This document shows, in pieces, positions 1 through 6,003 of a stretch of DNA of 6,003 nt; position 1 is the first letter of the stretch, and each line of letters starts with the position of its first letter. The DNA comes from DASSWG01 sp041689995 (GTDB taxonomy: Bacteria > Bacteroidota > Bacteroidia > Flavobacteriales > Flavobacteriaceae), in the NCBI GenBank assembly GCA_041689995.1, contig JBDNFD010000042.1, positions 1-6,003 of the forward strand, in the 5' to 3' direction. A program made the translations under genes and the position numbers. Under the pieces are notes generated by a model. That model was given only the letters and a program-made list of their open reading frames with translations. It was not told the DNA's origin and made no database searches.

Positions 1-2121
1 GACGTTGCTAGCTAGATCAGAAAGAATATTAAGGTCTTCGCCATAAATTTTGATTACTACATCCTGTTTTGCACCGGTCAAAAGTTCATTGAACCTCATT
101 TGTATGGGCTGTTGAAAGCTAAAAGTAGCGTTAGGAATAACAGATAAGGATTCTTGCATTTCCGCTACTAATCCTTCTCTATCTTCGGCACTTGTCCAAT
201 CGTCTTTGGGGCTCAAAATCACCATCATATCACCGGCCTCAATAGGCATAGGATCTGTGGGTATTTCTCCTGACCCAATCTTATTGACGACTTGGGTAAC
301 TTCATCGGGATATTCATTTAATAATATGGTCTGCGCCTTTTGAGAAACATCGATCATTTGGTCGATGGAACTCCCAACAGGCACTCGAGTTTCTACTGCG
401 AAATCCCCTTCGTCCAATTGGGGAATAAACTCACCACCCATATTGGCAAAAGCTATAATTGTAATTATGAATAGACCAATAGCTACTGAAACCACCAATA
501 GTTTTTTATGGATAGCCGTTTCTATTATTGGATGATATATCCTTTGAAAGAAATCCATCATTTTATCGGAAAAATTCCTTTTATGTTCGGTCTTGCGACC
601 TAGGGCAAGGGCAGACATCATCGGAACATACGTAAGCGATAAAATCAATGCTCCCAAAATAGCGAAAGAAACCGTTTGAGCCATTGGGTGGAACATTTTT
701 CCTGCGACCCCGCTTAAAGCCATAATTGGTAGGTACACAATAAGAATAATTATTTGTCCAAATGCCGCGGAATTCATCATTTTACCAGCGGATCGCTTTA
801 CCTCGGTATCCATTTGTTCAGAAGATAACTTTTCAACTCCAGCATATTTCTTCTTACTGGTATGAATCCCGAACATTACAGATTCAACAATGATTACTGC
901 CCCATCTACAATAAGGCCAAAATCTATTGCTCCCAAACTCATAAGGTTTCCGGAGACTCCGAAGAGGTTCATCATTGAGATAGCAAAAAGCATCGAAAGG
1001 GGTATGACCGATGCCACTATCAATCCACCTCTTAAATTCCCAAGAAATAGGATTAATACAAATATTACTATCAACGCTCCTTCAGTAAGATTGGTTATTA
1101 CCGTTCCAATTGCTCGATCCACCAACTTTTTTCTATCCAGATATGGCTCAATGGTCACTCCTTCTGGTAAGGTTTCCTTGATCTGTTCAATTTTATCTTT
1201 TACATCATTAATAACTGCGGAAGAGTTTGTTCCTTTTAGCATCATTACAATCCCTGTAACCACCTCGCCCTCACCATTTCGGGTTGCAGCCCCATATCGT
1301 ACACCGTGTCCAAACTGTACTTTGGCAACATCCCTAACAAGAACTGGTGTGCCGTTATTTACTTTGACTACTATCTTTTCTAGCTCTTGCAAATTATTCA
1401 CTAGACCTTCACTACGTATAAAATAAGCATTTGGCCCTTTATCTATATAAGCCCCACCAGTATTTTGATTGTTTTTTTCAAGCGCACTAAAAATCTCTTC
1501 AATAGTAACATTCATACTTTGAAGTTTATTGGGGTCGATAGCAATTTCATATTGCTTTACGAAGCCTCCGAAGCCACTAACTTCCGCGACACCAGGTGTT
1601 CCAAGTAACTGTCGTTTAATGATCCAGTCTTGTATAGTACGTAATTCGGTTGCGTCATATTGATCTTCATAACCTTCTTTGGGATGTATTACGTATTGGT
1701 AAATTTCCCCCAACCCAGTAGTTACAGGGGCCATTTCAGGCATTCCCACACCTTCGGGGATATCTTTAGCTGCTAGCGATAAGCGTTCTTGTACCTGTTG
1801 TCGGGCCCAATATAAATCTACATTTTCTTCGAAAACAATGGTAACAATTGAAAGTCCGAAACGCGAAAAAGATCGCATATCCTTTATGCCAGGGATGCTT
1901 ACCATTGTTTGCTCAACTGGGAATGTAACAAGCTGTTCCACCTCTTGCGCGGCAAGTGTAGGGGAAACGGTAATGACCATTACCTGATTATCGGTAATAT
2001 CCGGTACGGCATCTATGGGCAATTGTGTTAGGGAATAGGCTCCCCAGCCAATAAGGAACAAGGTTAATATTCCGACAACAAGCTTATTGTTGATCGAAAA
2101 TTGAATGATTTTATCTAACAT
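1..2121 (-). CDS. czcA: CzcA/CusA-family heavy-metal efflux RND transporter (N-terminal 707 residues, runs off left edge)
   Basis: Inner-membrane proton/metal antiporter subunit of a tripartite efflux system that exports metal ions from the periplasm or cytoplasm with an HlyD-type adaptor and an outer-membrane channel. The frame is open from ATG at 2121 to base 1 with no stop, giving residues 1-707; family members are about 1030 residues, or about 1440 when fused to a TolC-like domain as in many Bacteroidota. The N terminus MLDKIIQFSINNKLVVGIL and the stretch LPIDAVPDITDNQV are family hallmarks. TM1 is about 10-30, the porter domain follows, TM2-TM4 about 344-415, TM5-TM6 about 447-500 and TM7 about 540-558. 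TM4 carries DFGLIVDGAVIIVE with D400, D406 and E413, matching the CzcA proton-relay acids D402/D408/E415. The CusA copper triad (M573, M623, M672) aligns with E577, A629 and E679, which argues against Cu(I)/Ag(I). It probably follows the small gene at 2330-2716 in one operon (208 nt gap). Metal specificity is inferred. Confidence 0.95.
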   Translation of the reverse strand, partial: MLDKIIQFSINNKLVVGILTLFLIGWGAYSLTQLPIDAVPDITDNQVMVITVSPTLAAQEVEQLVTFPVEQTMVSIPGIKDMRSFSRFGLSIVTIVFEENVDLYWARQQVQERLSLAAKDIPEGVGMPEMAPVTTGLGEIYQYVIHPKEGYEDQYDATELRTIQDWIIKRQLLGTPGVAEVSGFGGFVKQYEIAIDPNKLQSMNVTIEEIFSALEKNNQNTGGAYIDKGPNAYFIRSEGLVNNLQELEKIVVKVNNGTPVLVRDVAKVQFGHGVRYGAATRNGEGEVVTGIVMMLKGTNSSAVINDVKDKIEQIKETLPEGVTIEPYLDRKKLVDRAIGTVITNLTEGALIVIFVLILFLGNLRGGLIVASVIPLSMLFAISMMNLFGVSGNLMSLGAIDFGLIVDGAVIIVESVMFGIHTSKKKYAGVEKLSSEQMDTEVKRSAGKMMNSAAFGQIIILIVYLPIMALSGVAGKMFHPMAQTVSFAILGALILSLTYVPMMSALALGRKTEHKRNFSDKMMDFFQRIYHPIIETAIHKKLLVVSVAIGLFIITIIAFANMGGEFIPQLDEGDFAVETRVPVGSSIDQMIDVSQKAQTILLNEYPDEVTQVVNKIGSGEIPTDPMPIEAGDMMVILSPKDDWTSAEDREGLVAEMQESLSVIPNATFSFQQPIQMRFNELLTGAKQDVVIKIYGEDLNILSDLASNV

Positions 2122-2329
2122 TATTGTAGAAGAATTTTAAGTTGGAAAACGAAAATGTGAAACACCGAGAGCTAATATTATAAGTCCTTCAAAAAAGTGC
2201 TTATAGTTTTTTAATGCTAAAGATGAATTAGGGAAATAGCTATGACAAAAGATTATTGCATAACTAAATTGTGATATAAACTGCATCAAGCCCAGTTGAA
2301 ACTTGAATAATAGATATCACTTTAAGAAA
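2122..2329. other. Spacer between the small His-rich gene and the RND pump gene
   Basis: This stretch of 208 bp holds no gene I can support. No convincing intrinsic terminator follows the upstream stop codon and no clear TAnnTTTG promoter precedes the pump, so read-through from the small gene is the simplest model. It contains an imperfectly extended inverted repeat, TATAAG at 2179-2184 and CTTATA at 2200-2205 with a 15-nt spacer, which could be an operator or a weak RNA hairpin. No obvious Shine-Dalgarno sequence precedes the pump ATG, as is common in Bacteroidota. Confidence 0.4.
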
Positions 2330-2716
2330 TTAACAAGACGGAGATCCCCGAATGGTATGGGAAGGTAATGCTGAAAAATATGGAATTACAGGACAATCCC
2401 GAAAGCGTTGTTTTTCAAAGTTTGCGTACCAAATTTCTTGATTTTCAATATCAACTTTTAAAACTGGATTTTGAAAAACTTTAATTTTTACATCCAGATG
2501 TTTAACGGTGCCCGTTACATATTTTAAAGTTTTTTCATTTAAAGAATGCTGAAAGTGTTCGAATATATGGCCAAGCTCTAGATGTTCTTGAGCTACTTGT
2601 TGAAAACCTATTCCAGAAGTACTGAAAACGTCATCAGCATCAATATGAGGCACGATGTCGTGACCTATCATAATGAAGGCTGCTGCAAAAAACAGTATAT
2701 TTCTAAATAGCTTCAA
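2330..2716 (-). CDS. Small exported His-rich hypothetical protein at a metal-efflux locus
   Basis: A 128-residue protein with no catalytic domain that I recognise. Residues 1-18 (basic KLFRN then a hydrophobic run to FIMIG) look like a signal peptide or single membrane anchor, placing the rest in the periplasm or envelope. Right after it, HDIVPHIDADD (19-29) brings together two His and four Asp; further His are at 45, 50, 54, 57, 73 and 120. This is a plausible metal-binding surface but does not prove function. Flavobacterial metal-RND operons often begin with a small gene of this kind, with a His/Asp-rich segment after the signal and an Arg-Gly-Pro-like tail; here the tail is TIRGSPSC. The only in-frame start that keeps the signal is TTG at 2716, because an in-frame stop lies five codons upstream. 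The first ATG (2671, residue 16) would remove the signal. It is probably the first gene of the efflux operon, with a promoter just upstream. It is real but uncharacterised. Confidence 0.75.
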   Translation of the reverse strand: MKLFRNILFFAAAFIMIGHDIVPHIDADDVFSTSGIGFQQVAQEHLELGHIFEHFQHSLNEKTLKYVTGTVKHLDVKIKVFQNPVLKVDIENQEIWYANFEKQRFRDCPVIPYFSALPSHTIRGSPSC

Positions 2717-2741
2717 AGAATATTGAGTTCAAAATCAGGTG

Positions 2742-2774
2742 CGAAAATAGTTATTTAATTTTTATTACGAAACC
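2742..2774 (-). promoter_or_regulatory. Candidate Bacteroidota-type promoter for the small gene and RND pump
   Basis: On the minus strand, TATTTTCG (2742-2749) matches the Bacteroidota -7 box TAnnTTTG at five of six fixed positions and is followed by CACC. A GTTTCG element (2768-2773) lies about 18 nt upstream, at the spacing expected for the -33 box. The -7 box ends 25 nt before the TTG start at 2716, which gives a short leader. It is judged by eye from the consensus only. Confidence 0.45.
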
Positions 2775-2844
2775 TGAAGGCATTTTAATTAGAAAAAGTT
2801 TTTAGGATTTGTTTAGAGAAAATTCGAACTGATAATCAAGAGTT

Positions 2845-2895
2845 TTAAGATAATAGTGAAAAATATGGATAATCCCGGAAGCCTTGTTTTTCAAG
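2845..2895 (-). pseudogene. Decayed duplicate of the 3' part of the small His-rich gene
   Basis: Bases 2857-2895 repeat 2372-2420 inside the small gene. Thirteen bases (tgaaaaatatgga) are identical, then 22 of 24 match across aatcccggaagccttgtttttcaa, with a 9-bp in-frame deletion between the two blocks. Translated on the minus strand, LEKQGFRDYPYFSLLS followed by a stop corresponds to FEKQRFRDCPVIPYFSALP (residues 100-118) of the intact protein. A TAA lies a few codons upstream in the same frame and no start is present, so this is not a working gene. I could not recognise the rest of the gene in the sequence up to 3261. It is best explained as the remnant of a tandem duplication or a lost paralogue. 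Confidence 0.5.
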
Positions 2896-3261
2896 TGTTG
2901 CTAAGGCTTTTTAATCTCACTTATATTAAGCTTTTTAGCGTAAAGTTTTCCGCATTTCCATTTATTGGAAGGAAACAATAATACACTTATCTACAATCGT
3001 TTAAAGGTTCGGAAATAGCACTAAAAAATGTGGTGATTAAAAAACTGATTCTTTCAGTTTGTCGAACTTATGGATAATACTATTGTCCAAGACTTTTGCA
3101 ATGAAGCGCTTTTCCCGAAATGAACCTTTTTGTGAAATGCAGGGGAATGACTGTATAGATAATGTAATTAAACTATTTGATTTTTAAAATAGTAGAATTA
3201 AAATCGGAACTTTAATTGCACTAAAAACACAGATAATTTATTGAACGTTTTAATGATGGGA
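2896..3261. other. Intergenic stretch without an intact gene
   Basis: About 365 bp between the decayed duplicate and the end of the PepSY gene. Both strands carry only short open stretches. Examples are a 28-codon plus-strand frame from ATG 3101 and a minus-strand frame with no start that ends at the hairpin near 3039; neither has a recognisable product. It contains the terminator-like hairpin listed separately, an AT-rich hairpin (ACTATTT 3172-3178 with AAATAGT 3187-3193), and two diverged copies of a TCGGAA...GCACTAAAAA motif (3009-3028 and 3204-3227). It is probably decayed or spacer DNA. Confidence 0.4.
3039..3060 (-). terminator. Candidate intrinsic terminator downstream of the receptor/PepSY operon
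   Basis: Read on the minus strand, AAACTGA (3054-3060) pairs perfectly with TCAGTTT (3042-3048) across a 5-nt loop, and the second arm runs into a tract of six T residues. The stem is only 7 bp and A/T-rich, and it lies about 200 nt after the PepSY stop codon, so termination there is plausible but may be weak. The plus strand has no T-run after the stem, which supports the minus-strand direction. Confidence 0.4.
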
Positions 3262-4374
3262 TTAACTTCTATTGTCAACTTTGAGCTTGTTAAAATAGTA
3301 AAACCGAAGACCTGTAATAAATAGAATCATAGGAATAAAGCCTGAGATAAAAACCAGAATCCTCCCTAGCAAGCCTGCGATTTCCCCAATATGAATCGGA
3401 TACATTTGTGCTGCTATTTGTTCACTTAAGGGATCGCCCTCAAAGTCGGTAGATTTGATCACTTTACCATTTTGGCTTATTTTTAATTCCTTGGTTTTCC
3501 TAAGACCCGGCGTGATGAAACGGTTTTTTATGTACCGGAATTGATATACGTCGTTTGGATCTTTTGGAAAATAAATCGCTCGAAGCCAATATACTTTATC
3601 CGGATTCTCCAATAGCTGTTTTACCGCTGTAATATCAACAGAAATATTTTTTTCAGTTTGGGCATTACTGCTTACCGCATCAACAATATTGAAAACAGTT
3701 TTATAATAAGTGACATAGGTAAAATAAGCTCCGGAAAAAGCCACAATAAGCAAAGGAAAGAAAAAGATGATTCCAAGTGATTTATGGATATCGTAGTTTA
3801 ACCGTTTTTTATTTCGCTTCCATTTTATTTTCACTCCTTTTTTAAAATTCAACTTGTATCTTTTCCACCATAAAAATATTCCGGATGTTAGGAGAAAAAG
3901 GAAAAACAAAAGTGTACTTCCACCCACAATGTATTTACCAATTTCGGGAATTCCAAGAGTGCGATGGATCTTCAACAAATCCTCAAAAAATGATATAGAA
4001 GCTGATTTTTGTCCTAAAACTATCCCATTTTCTGGATGATAATAAAGGGTTTTGCCATTGGTATAATCAACAGAAATCGTTTGCTGTTCTCGATAAGGGA
4101 GAAATATCTTAGCTACCGTATCCTTATGTTTTTCATAAAGTGCTAAGGAAGTTTTTAAAAGGTTTTCTTCGGAAATAGTATTGATGGCATCTACCTTCAG
4201 TAATTTTGGATTTAAAGCGGCCGTAATTTCTGGCTGCCATACGTACATAGAACCAGTGACCCCTGAAATGGAAACCAAAATACCGCAAGACAATCCTAAA
4301 TAAAGATGTATTTTCTTAACTATTTTTGAGAAAGGCATCAAGTAATAAATTTGATTGTAACCGGCCACCACCAT
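3262..4374 (-). CDS. PepSY-associated TM helix protein (PepSY_TM family), siderophore/iron-uptake type
   Basis: A 370-residue inner-membrane protein of the PepSY_TM family, often encoded beside TonB-dependent siderophore receptors and implicated there in handling or reducing iron-siderophore complexes. Four membrane segments are visible: about 25-46, 147-170, 197-221 and 333-360. Periplasmic PepSY-like regions lie between TM1 and TM2 (about 50-130) and between TM3 and TM4 (about 225-325). A histidine sits at or near each helix: H23 in KKIHLYLGL, H137 in LKIHRTLGI, H197 in YDIHKSLGI and H328 in YPIHIGEIAG. This pattern is typical of the family and suits heme or metal coordination. ATG at 4374 lies 2 nt after the receptor stop, which suggests translational coupling. 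ATG at 4338 (residue 13, MPFSKIVKKIH) would give the more usual family N terminus and may be the true start. The length is normal and the frame intact. Its substrate cannot be told from sequence. Its original promoter was probably separated from it by the insertion in the receptor gene. Confidence 0.9.
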   Translation of the reverse strand: MVVAGYNQIYYLMPFSKIVKKIHLYLGLSCGILVSISGVTGSMYVWQPEITAALNPKLLKVDAINTISEENLLKTSLALYEKHKDTVAKIFLPYREQQTISVDYTNGKTLYYHPENGIVLGQKSASISFFEDLLKIHRTLGIPEIGKYIVGGSTLLFFLFLLTSGIFLWWKRYKLNFKKGVKIKWKRNKKRLNYDIHKSLGIIFFFPLLIVAFSGAYFTYVTYYKTVFNIVDAVSSNAQTEKNISVDITAVKQLLENPDKVYWLRAIYFPKDPNDVYQFRYIKNRFITPGLRKTKELKISQNGKVIKSTDFEGDPLSEQIAAQMYPIHIGEIAGLLGRILVFISGFIPMILFITGLRFYYFNKLKVDNRS

Positions 4375-4376
4375 AT

Positions 4377-5891
4377 TTAAAAATTATAAGTTACACCCAG
4401 ACGGGCGTTAGCTCCTTCTCCAGCTACGGTAAAGGATCTTAATGGAGCCGCCCACTGTGATCTTGTGGGTAAATAGTACGCGTTCAAAAGGTTATTAATA
4501 CCTAAGGAAACATCAATATTGGGTTTTATTTCGTAAGTAGCTGATAGATTGACCAAAGTATATCCTTTTACAGGAAATTCAGTATGCCGGAAGGCAAAAT
4601 TACCTTCTGTATCCTGAAACGGATCAAACCGCTTTCGATCCCCCAAATTTAGAACTCTCAAGGAAGTACTTATCTTTTCTGTTGGTTTCCAAGTAATATG
4701 CGCTGTTAATTTGGGAGCAGAAATAACATCGCCACCAACATAACTTAAGTTATTTTCATCTCCTGTAGCGTTTTTAAGTCCTTCCACATAGGAATAGGAC
4801 GTTCCCAGAAATACTTTATTATTTGGAAAAGCGTAATCTATCGCAACCTCTCCACCAAAGATTTTTTGCGGTTGTACTGAAGGTATAAATGAATTTAGCT
4901 CATCACTAAATACAACTCCGGTGCCTAAATTTGAGGTGCTATAGTATCCTACTGCCTCTAAGCGAAAATTATTGAATTTCGAAATAAATCCGAATTCATA
5001 ATTATTGGTAACAGCTGGTTCTAGTTGAATATTATTTATACTTTCAGCTCTCGCAGATCTTAAAATAGAACCTAAATCGGCAATGGAAAAGCCTTGAGAA
5101 TAACTAATGTAAGGAATGAATTCCTGATGCTCAATATATCTGACCCCAAAATTAAACGCAAGGTTATCGAATGCAAGTTCTCCCCCTTGAACTGACACCG
5201 ATGGGTTAAAAACACCATCTCCCTTTGGCGAATACGGAAGAGTGTTATAATTGGCAATATCCATTTTCAAGTCATCATAACGTATTCCTGCTTTAAACGC
5301 CCACTTTTTGTCTAATTTCAAAGTAGTTTGTAAATAAGGCGCAACGCTCATCAGTTCAATATTTGGCACCCACAGTCTTCCATCTAACAAACCTTGATTC
5401 GTTTTATCCCTTAATAGATCCAGACCATATATAAATGAGAGATCAAAACCGTTATACGAATTGATCCGAGTATTAAAATTAGGTCTTAAGCCATATTTTT
5501 CGGAATTGATTACGGATTGTCCACCATTTTCGAATTTATCGGAATAAAAGAAAATACTCTTGGCTTTCGAATAATACAGGTCGGTTTCAAAATCGGTAGT
5601 ACCGGAAAAAATTGAGTTCAAATTATATTTCAGTCTTCCATTTATCAATTGGGAACCTGTGGGTTGCTCTCCTGGAATTGAACCCTCTATACCATAGCCT
5701 GGCTCCAAAGTGTAATTTCCTTCCTCATTAAATACCTGGACATCTCCAAAAACTGGAATAAAAGGAGAATCCTGGATCGATTTATAAAGATTTCCATTAA
5801 GTGTCAATTTTTGATTTTCAGAAAGTAGATATTCCAGTTTACCATACGTGCTATAAATATTTGTATAGGTATAATCGCTTAAGCCGCACAA
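4377..5891 (-). pseudogene. TonB-dependent siderophore-type receptor, 5'-truncated (beta-barrel portion only)
   Basis: Outer-membrane receptors of this family import ferric siderophores or similar ligands using TonB energy. The remaining 504 codons encode most of the 22-strand barrel. SYSQGFSIADLGSILR (about 263-278), LEPAVTNNYEFGF (290-302) and the last strands with VSLGINNLLNAYYLP (461-475) are typical, and the protein ends in aromatic YNF as outer-membrane barrels do. Intact relatives have roughly 700-800 residues; the signal peptide, TonB box and plug domain are missing. The frame is closed by a TAA at 5907-5909. The only possible starts near the front are a TTG at 5891 and no ATG until residue 181, so no natural start exists. 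The receptor-like sequence begins around residue 4 (LSDYTYTNIYSTYGKLEY). An opposite-strand transposase-like frame starts 29 nt beyond, which points to disruption by an insertion sequence. The PepSY gene follows directly. The siderophore type is inferred from the neighbour and the motifs. Confidence 0.88.
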
Positions 5892-6003
5892 ATTCCGAGA
5901 ATTTTTTTAAATTTATCGGATGGATAAAAGAGATCGATATCTTGGTGTGCATTCGATAAAGTTTACGCTCCGGTTTCATGAAGATGGGGAATGTTTCAAA
6001 TAC
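5882..6003 (+). mobile_element. One end of a probable IS1595-type insertion sequence (continues past right edge)
   Basis: Homology to the receptor stops near 5880-5890, and a transposase-like frame reading away from it begins at 5920. The 30-40 bp between would be the terminal region of the element. It contains a perfect AAATTC/GAATTT inverted repeat with a 3-nt spacer (5890-5904) running into a T-rich tract. The exact boundary, terminal inverted repeat and target duplication cannot be fixed because the other end lies outside the window; the coordinate 5882 is approximate. Confidence 0.55.
5920..6003 (+). CDS. Transposase N terminus, probably IS1595 family (partial, runs off right edge)
   Basis: ATG at 5920 opens a frame of 28 codons that is still open at the last base; a stop three codons upstream (5908-5910) makes this the first usable start. 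The visible residues include IKFTLRFHEDGECFKY. This resembles the start of IS1595-type transposases, where a short helix, an RF and acidic stretch, and a Cys-x-x-Tyr lead into the Zn-ribbon domain (pattern like F..RF.tde.C..YL..lkW..G..C..C). The Zn-ribbon cysteines and the catalytic acidic residues would lie beyond the window. Its position a few dozen bases inside the point where the receptor gene breaks fits an insertion-sequence transposase. With only 28 residues, the family call is tentative. Confidence 0.6.
   Translation, partial: MDKRDRYLGVHSIKFTLRFHEDGECFKY

Noticed and set aside
890..1426. Plus-strand open frame of 178 codons inside the RND pump gene
   Set aside because: It is antisense to the well-supported czcA-like frame, has low-complexity Ser/Thr/Ile/Pro-rich composition, and has no recognisable domain.
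2879..2912. AAGCCTT/AAGGCTT inverted repeat followed by five T residues on the plus strand, resembling a terminator
   Set aside because: The loop is 17 nt, one arm lies within the decayed duplicate, and no plus-strand gene ends there.
3172..3193. AT-rich hairpin after the PepSY stop, a possible terminator
   Set aside because: The stem is 7 bp with a single G-C pair and is not followed by a clean T-run on the minus strand; the hairpin at 3039-3060 is a better candidate.
3854..4039. Plus-strand 61-codon frame
   Set aside because: It is antisense to the intact PepSY gene and has no independent support.
5072..5257. Minus-strand 61-codon frame
   Set aside because: It is an alternative frame within the receptor barrel sequence, which has clear family motifs in its own frame.
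5863..6003. Minus-strand frame open from the right edge to about 5863, which might have been the missing receptor N terminus
   Set aside because: Its translation (for example ETFPIFMKPERKLYRM) shows no plug-domain or barrel features, and it is out of frame with the receptor. It is better explained as antisense of the transposase-like frame.
1..6003. CRISPR arrays, tRNA or rRNA genes, toxin-antitoxin pairs, or a new multi-gene defence system
   Set aside because: No regular repeat-spacer pattern, cloverleaf-like sequence, rRNA segment or defence-type domain was visible on either strand.

Overview
The window looks like chromosomal DNA from a member of the Bacteroidota, most likely a flavobacterium. 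The DNA is AT-rich. The best promoter candidate fits the Bacteroidota -33/-7 pattern rather than sigma70, no clear Shine-Dalgarno sequences precede the genes, and the protein sequences read like flavobacterial ones. All four substantial genes lie on the minus strand, so they are read from high to low coordinates. A partial plus-strand transposase gene lies at the right edge.

Right edge to 3262 (iron-uptake side): the 3' two-thirds of a TonB-dependent outer-membrane receptor gene (4377-5891) is followed after 2 nt by a gene for a PepSY-type inner-membrane protein (3262-4374). The pair looks like a siderophore or iron uptake operon. The receptor has no plug domain, signal peptide or credible start. 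Just upstream, on the opposite strand, a new reading frame begins at 5920 whose 28 visible residues resemble the N terminus of an IS1595-type transposase. The simplest reading is that an insertion sequence entered the receptor gene near 5880-5890 and separated it from its 5' part and promoter.

2717-3261 (gap): about 545 bp without an intact gene. It holds a plausible intrinsic terminator for the operon above (3039-3060), a short decayed copy of the 3' end of the next gene (2845-2895), and a Bacteroidota-type promoter (2742-2774).

2716 to the left edge (metal-efflux side): a small exported His-rich protein (2330-2716) is followed by a long gene entering at 2121 and running off the left edge. 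That gene encodes the first 707 residues of a CzcA/CusA-family heavy-metal RND pump. The proton-relay acids are intact, but the CusA copper-binding methionine triad is replaced by Glu/Ala/Glu, so divalent cations (Zn, Co, Cd, Ni) are likelier substrates than Cu or Ag. The small protein probably belongs to the same operon as a periplasmic accessory.

I see no CRISPR array, tRNA, rRNA or clearly new multi-gene system. The most notable features are the IS-broken receptor, the small His-rich protein at the efflux locus, and the remnant of its duplication.
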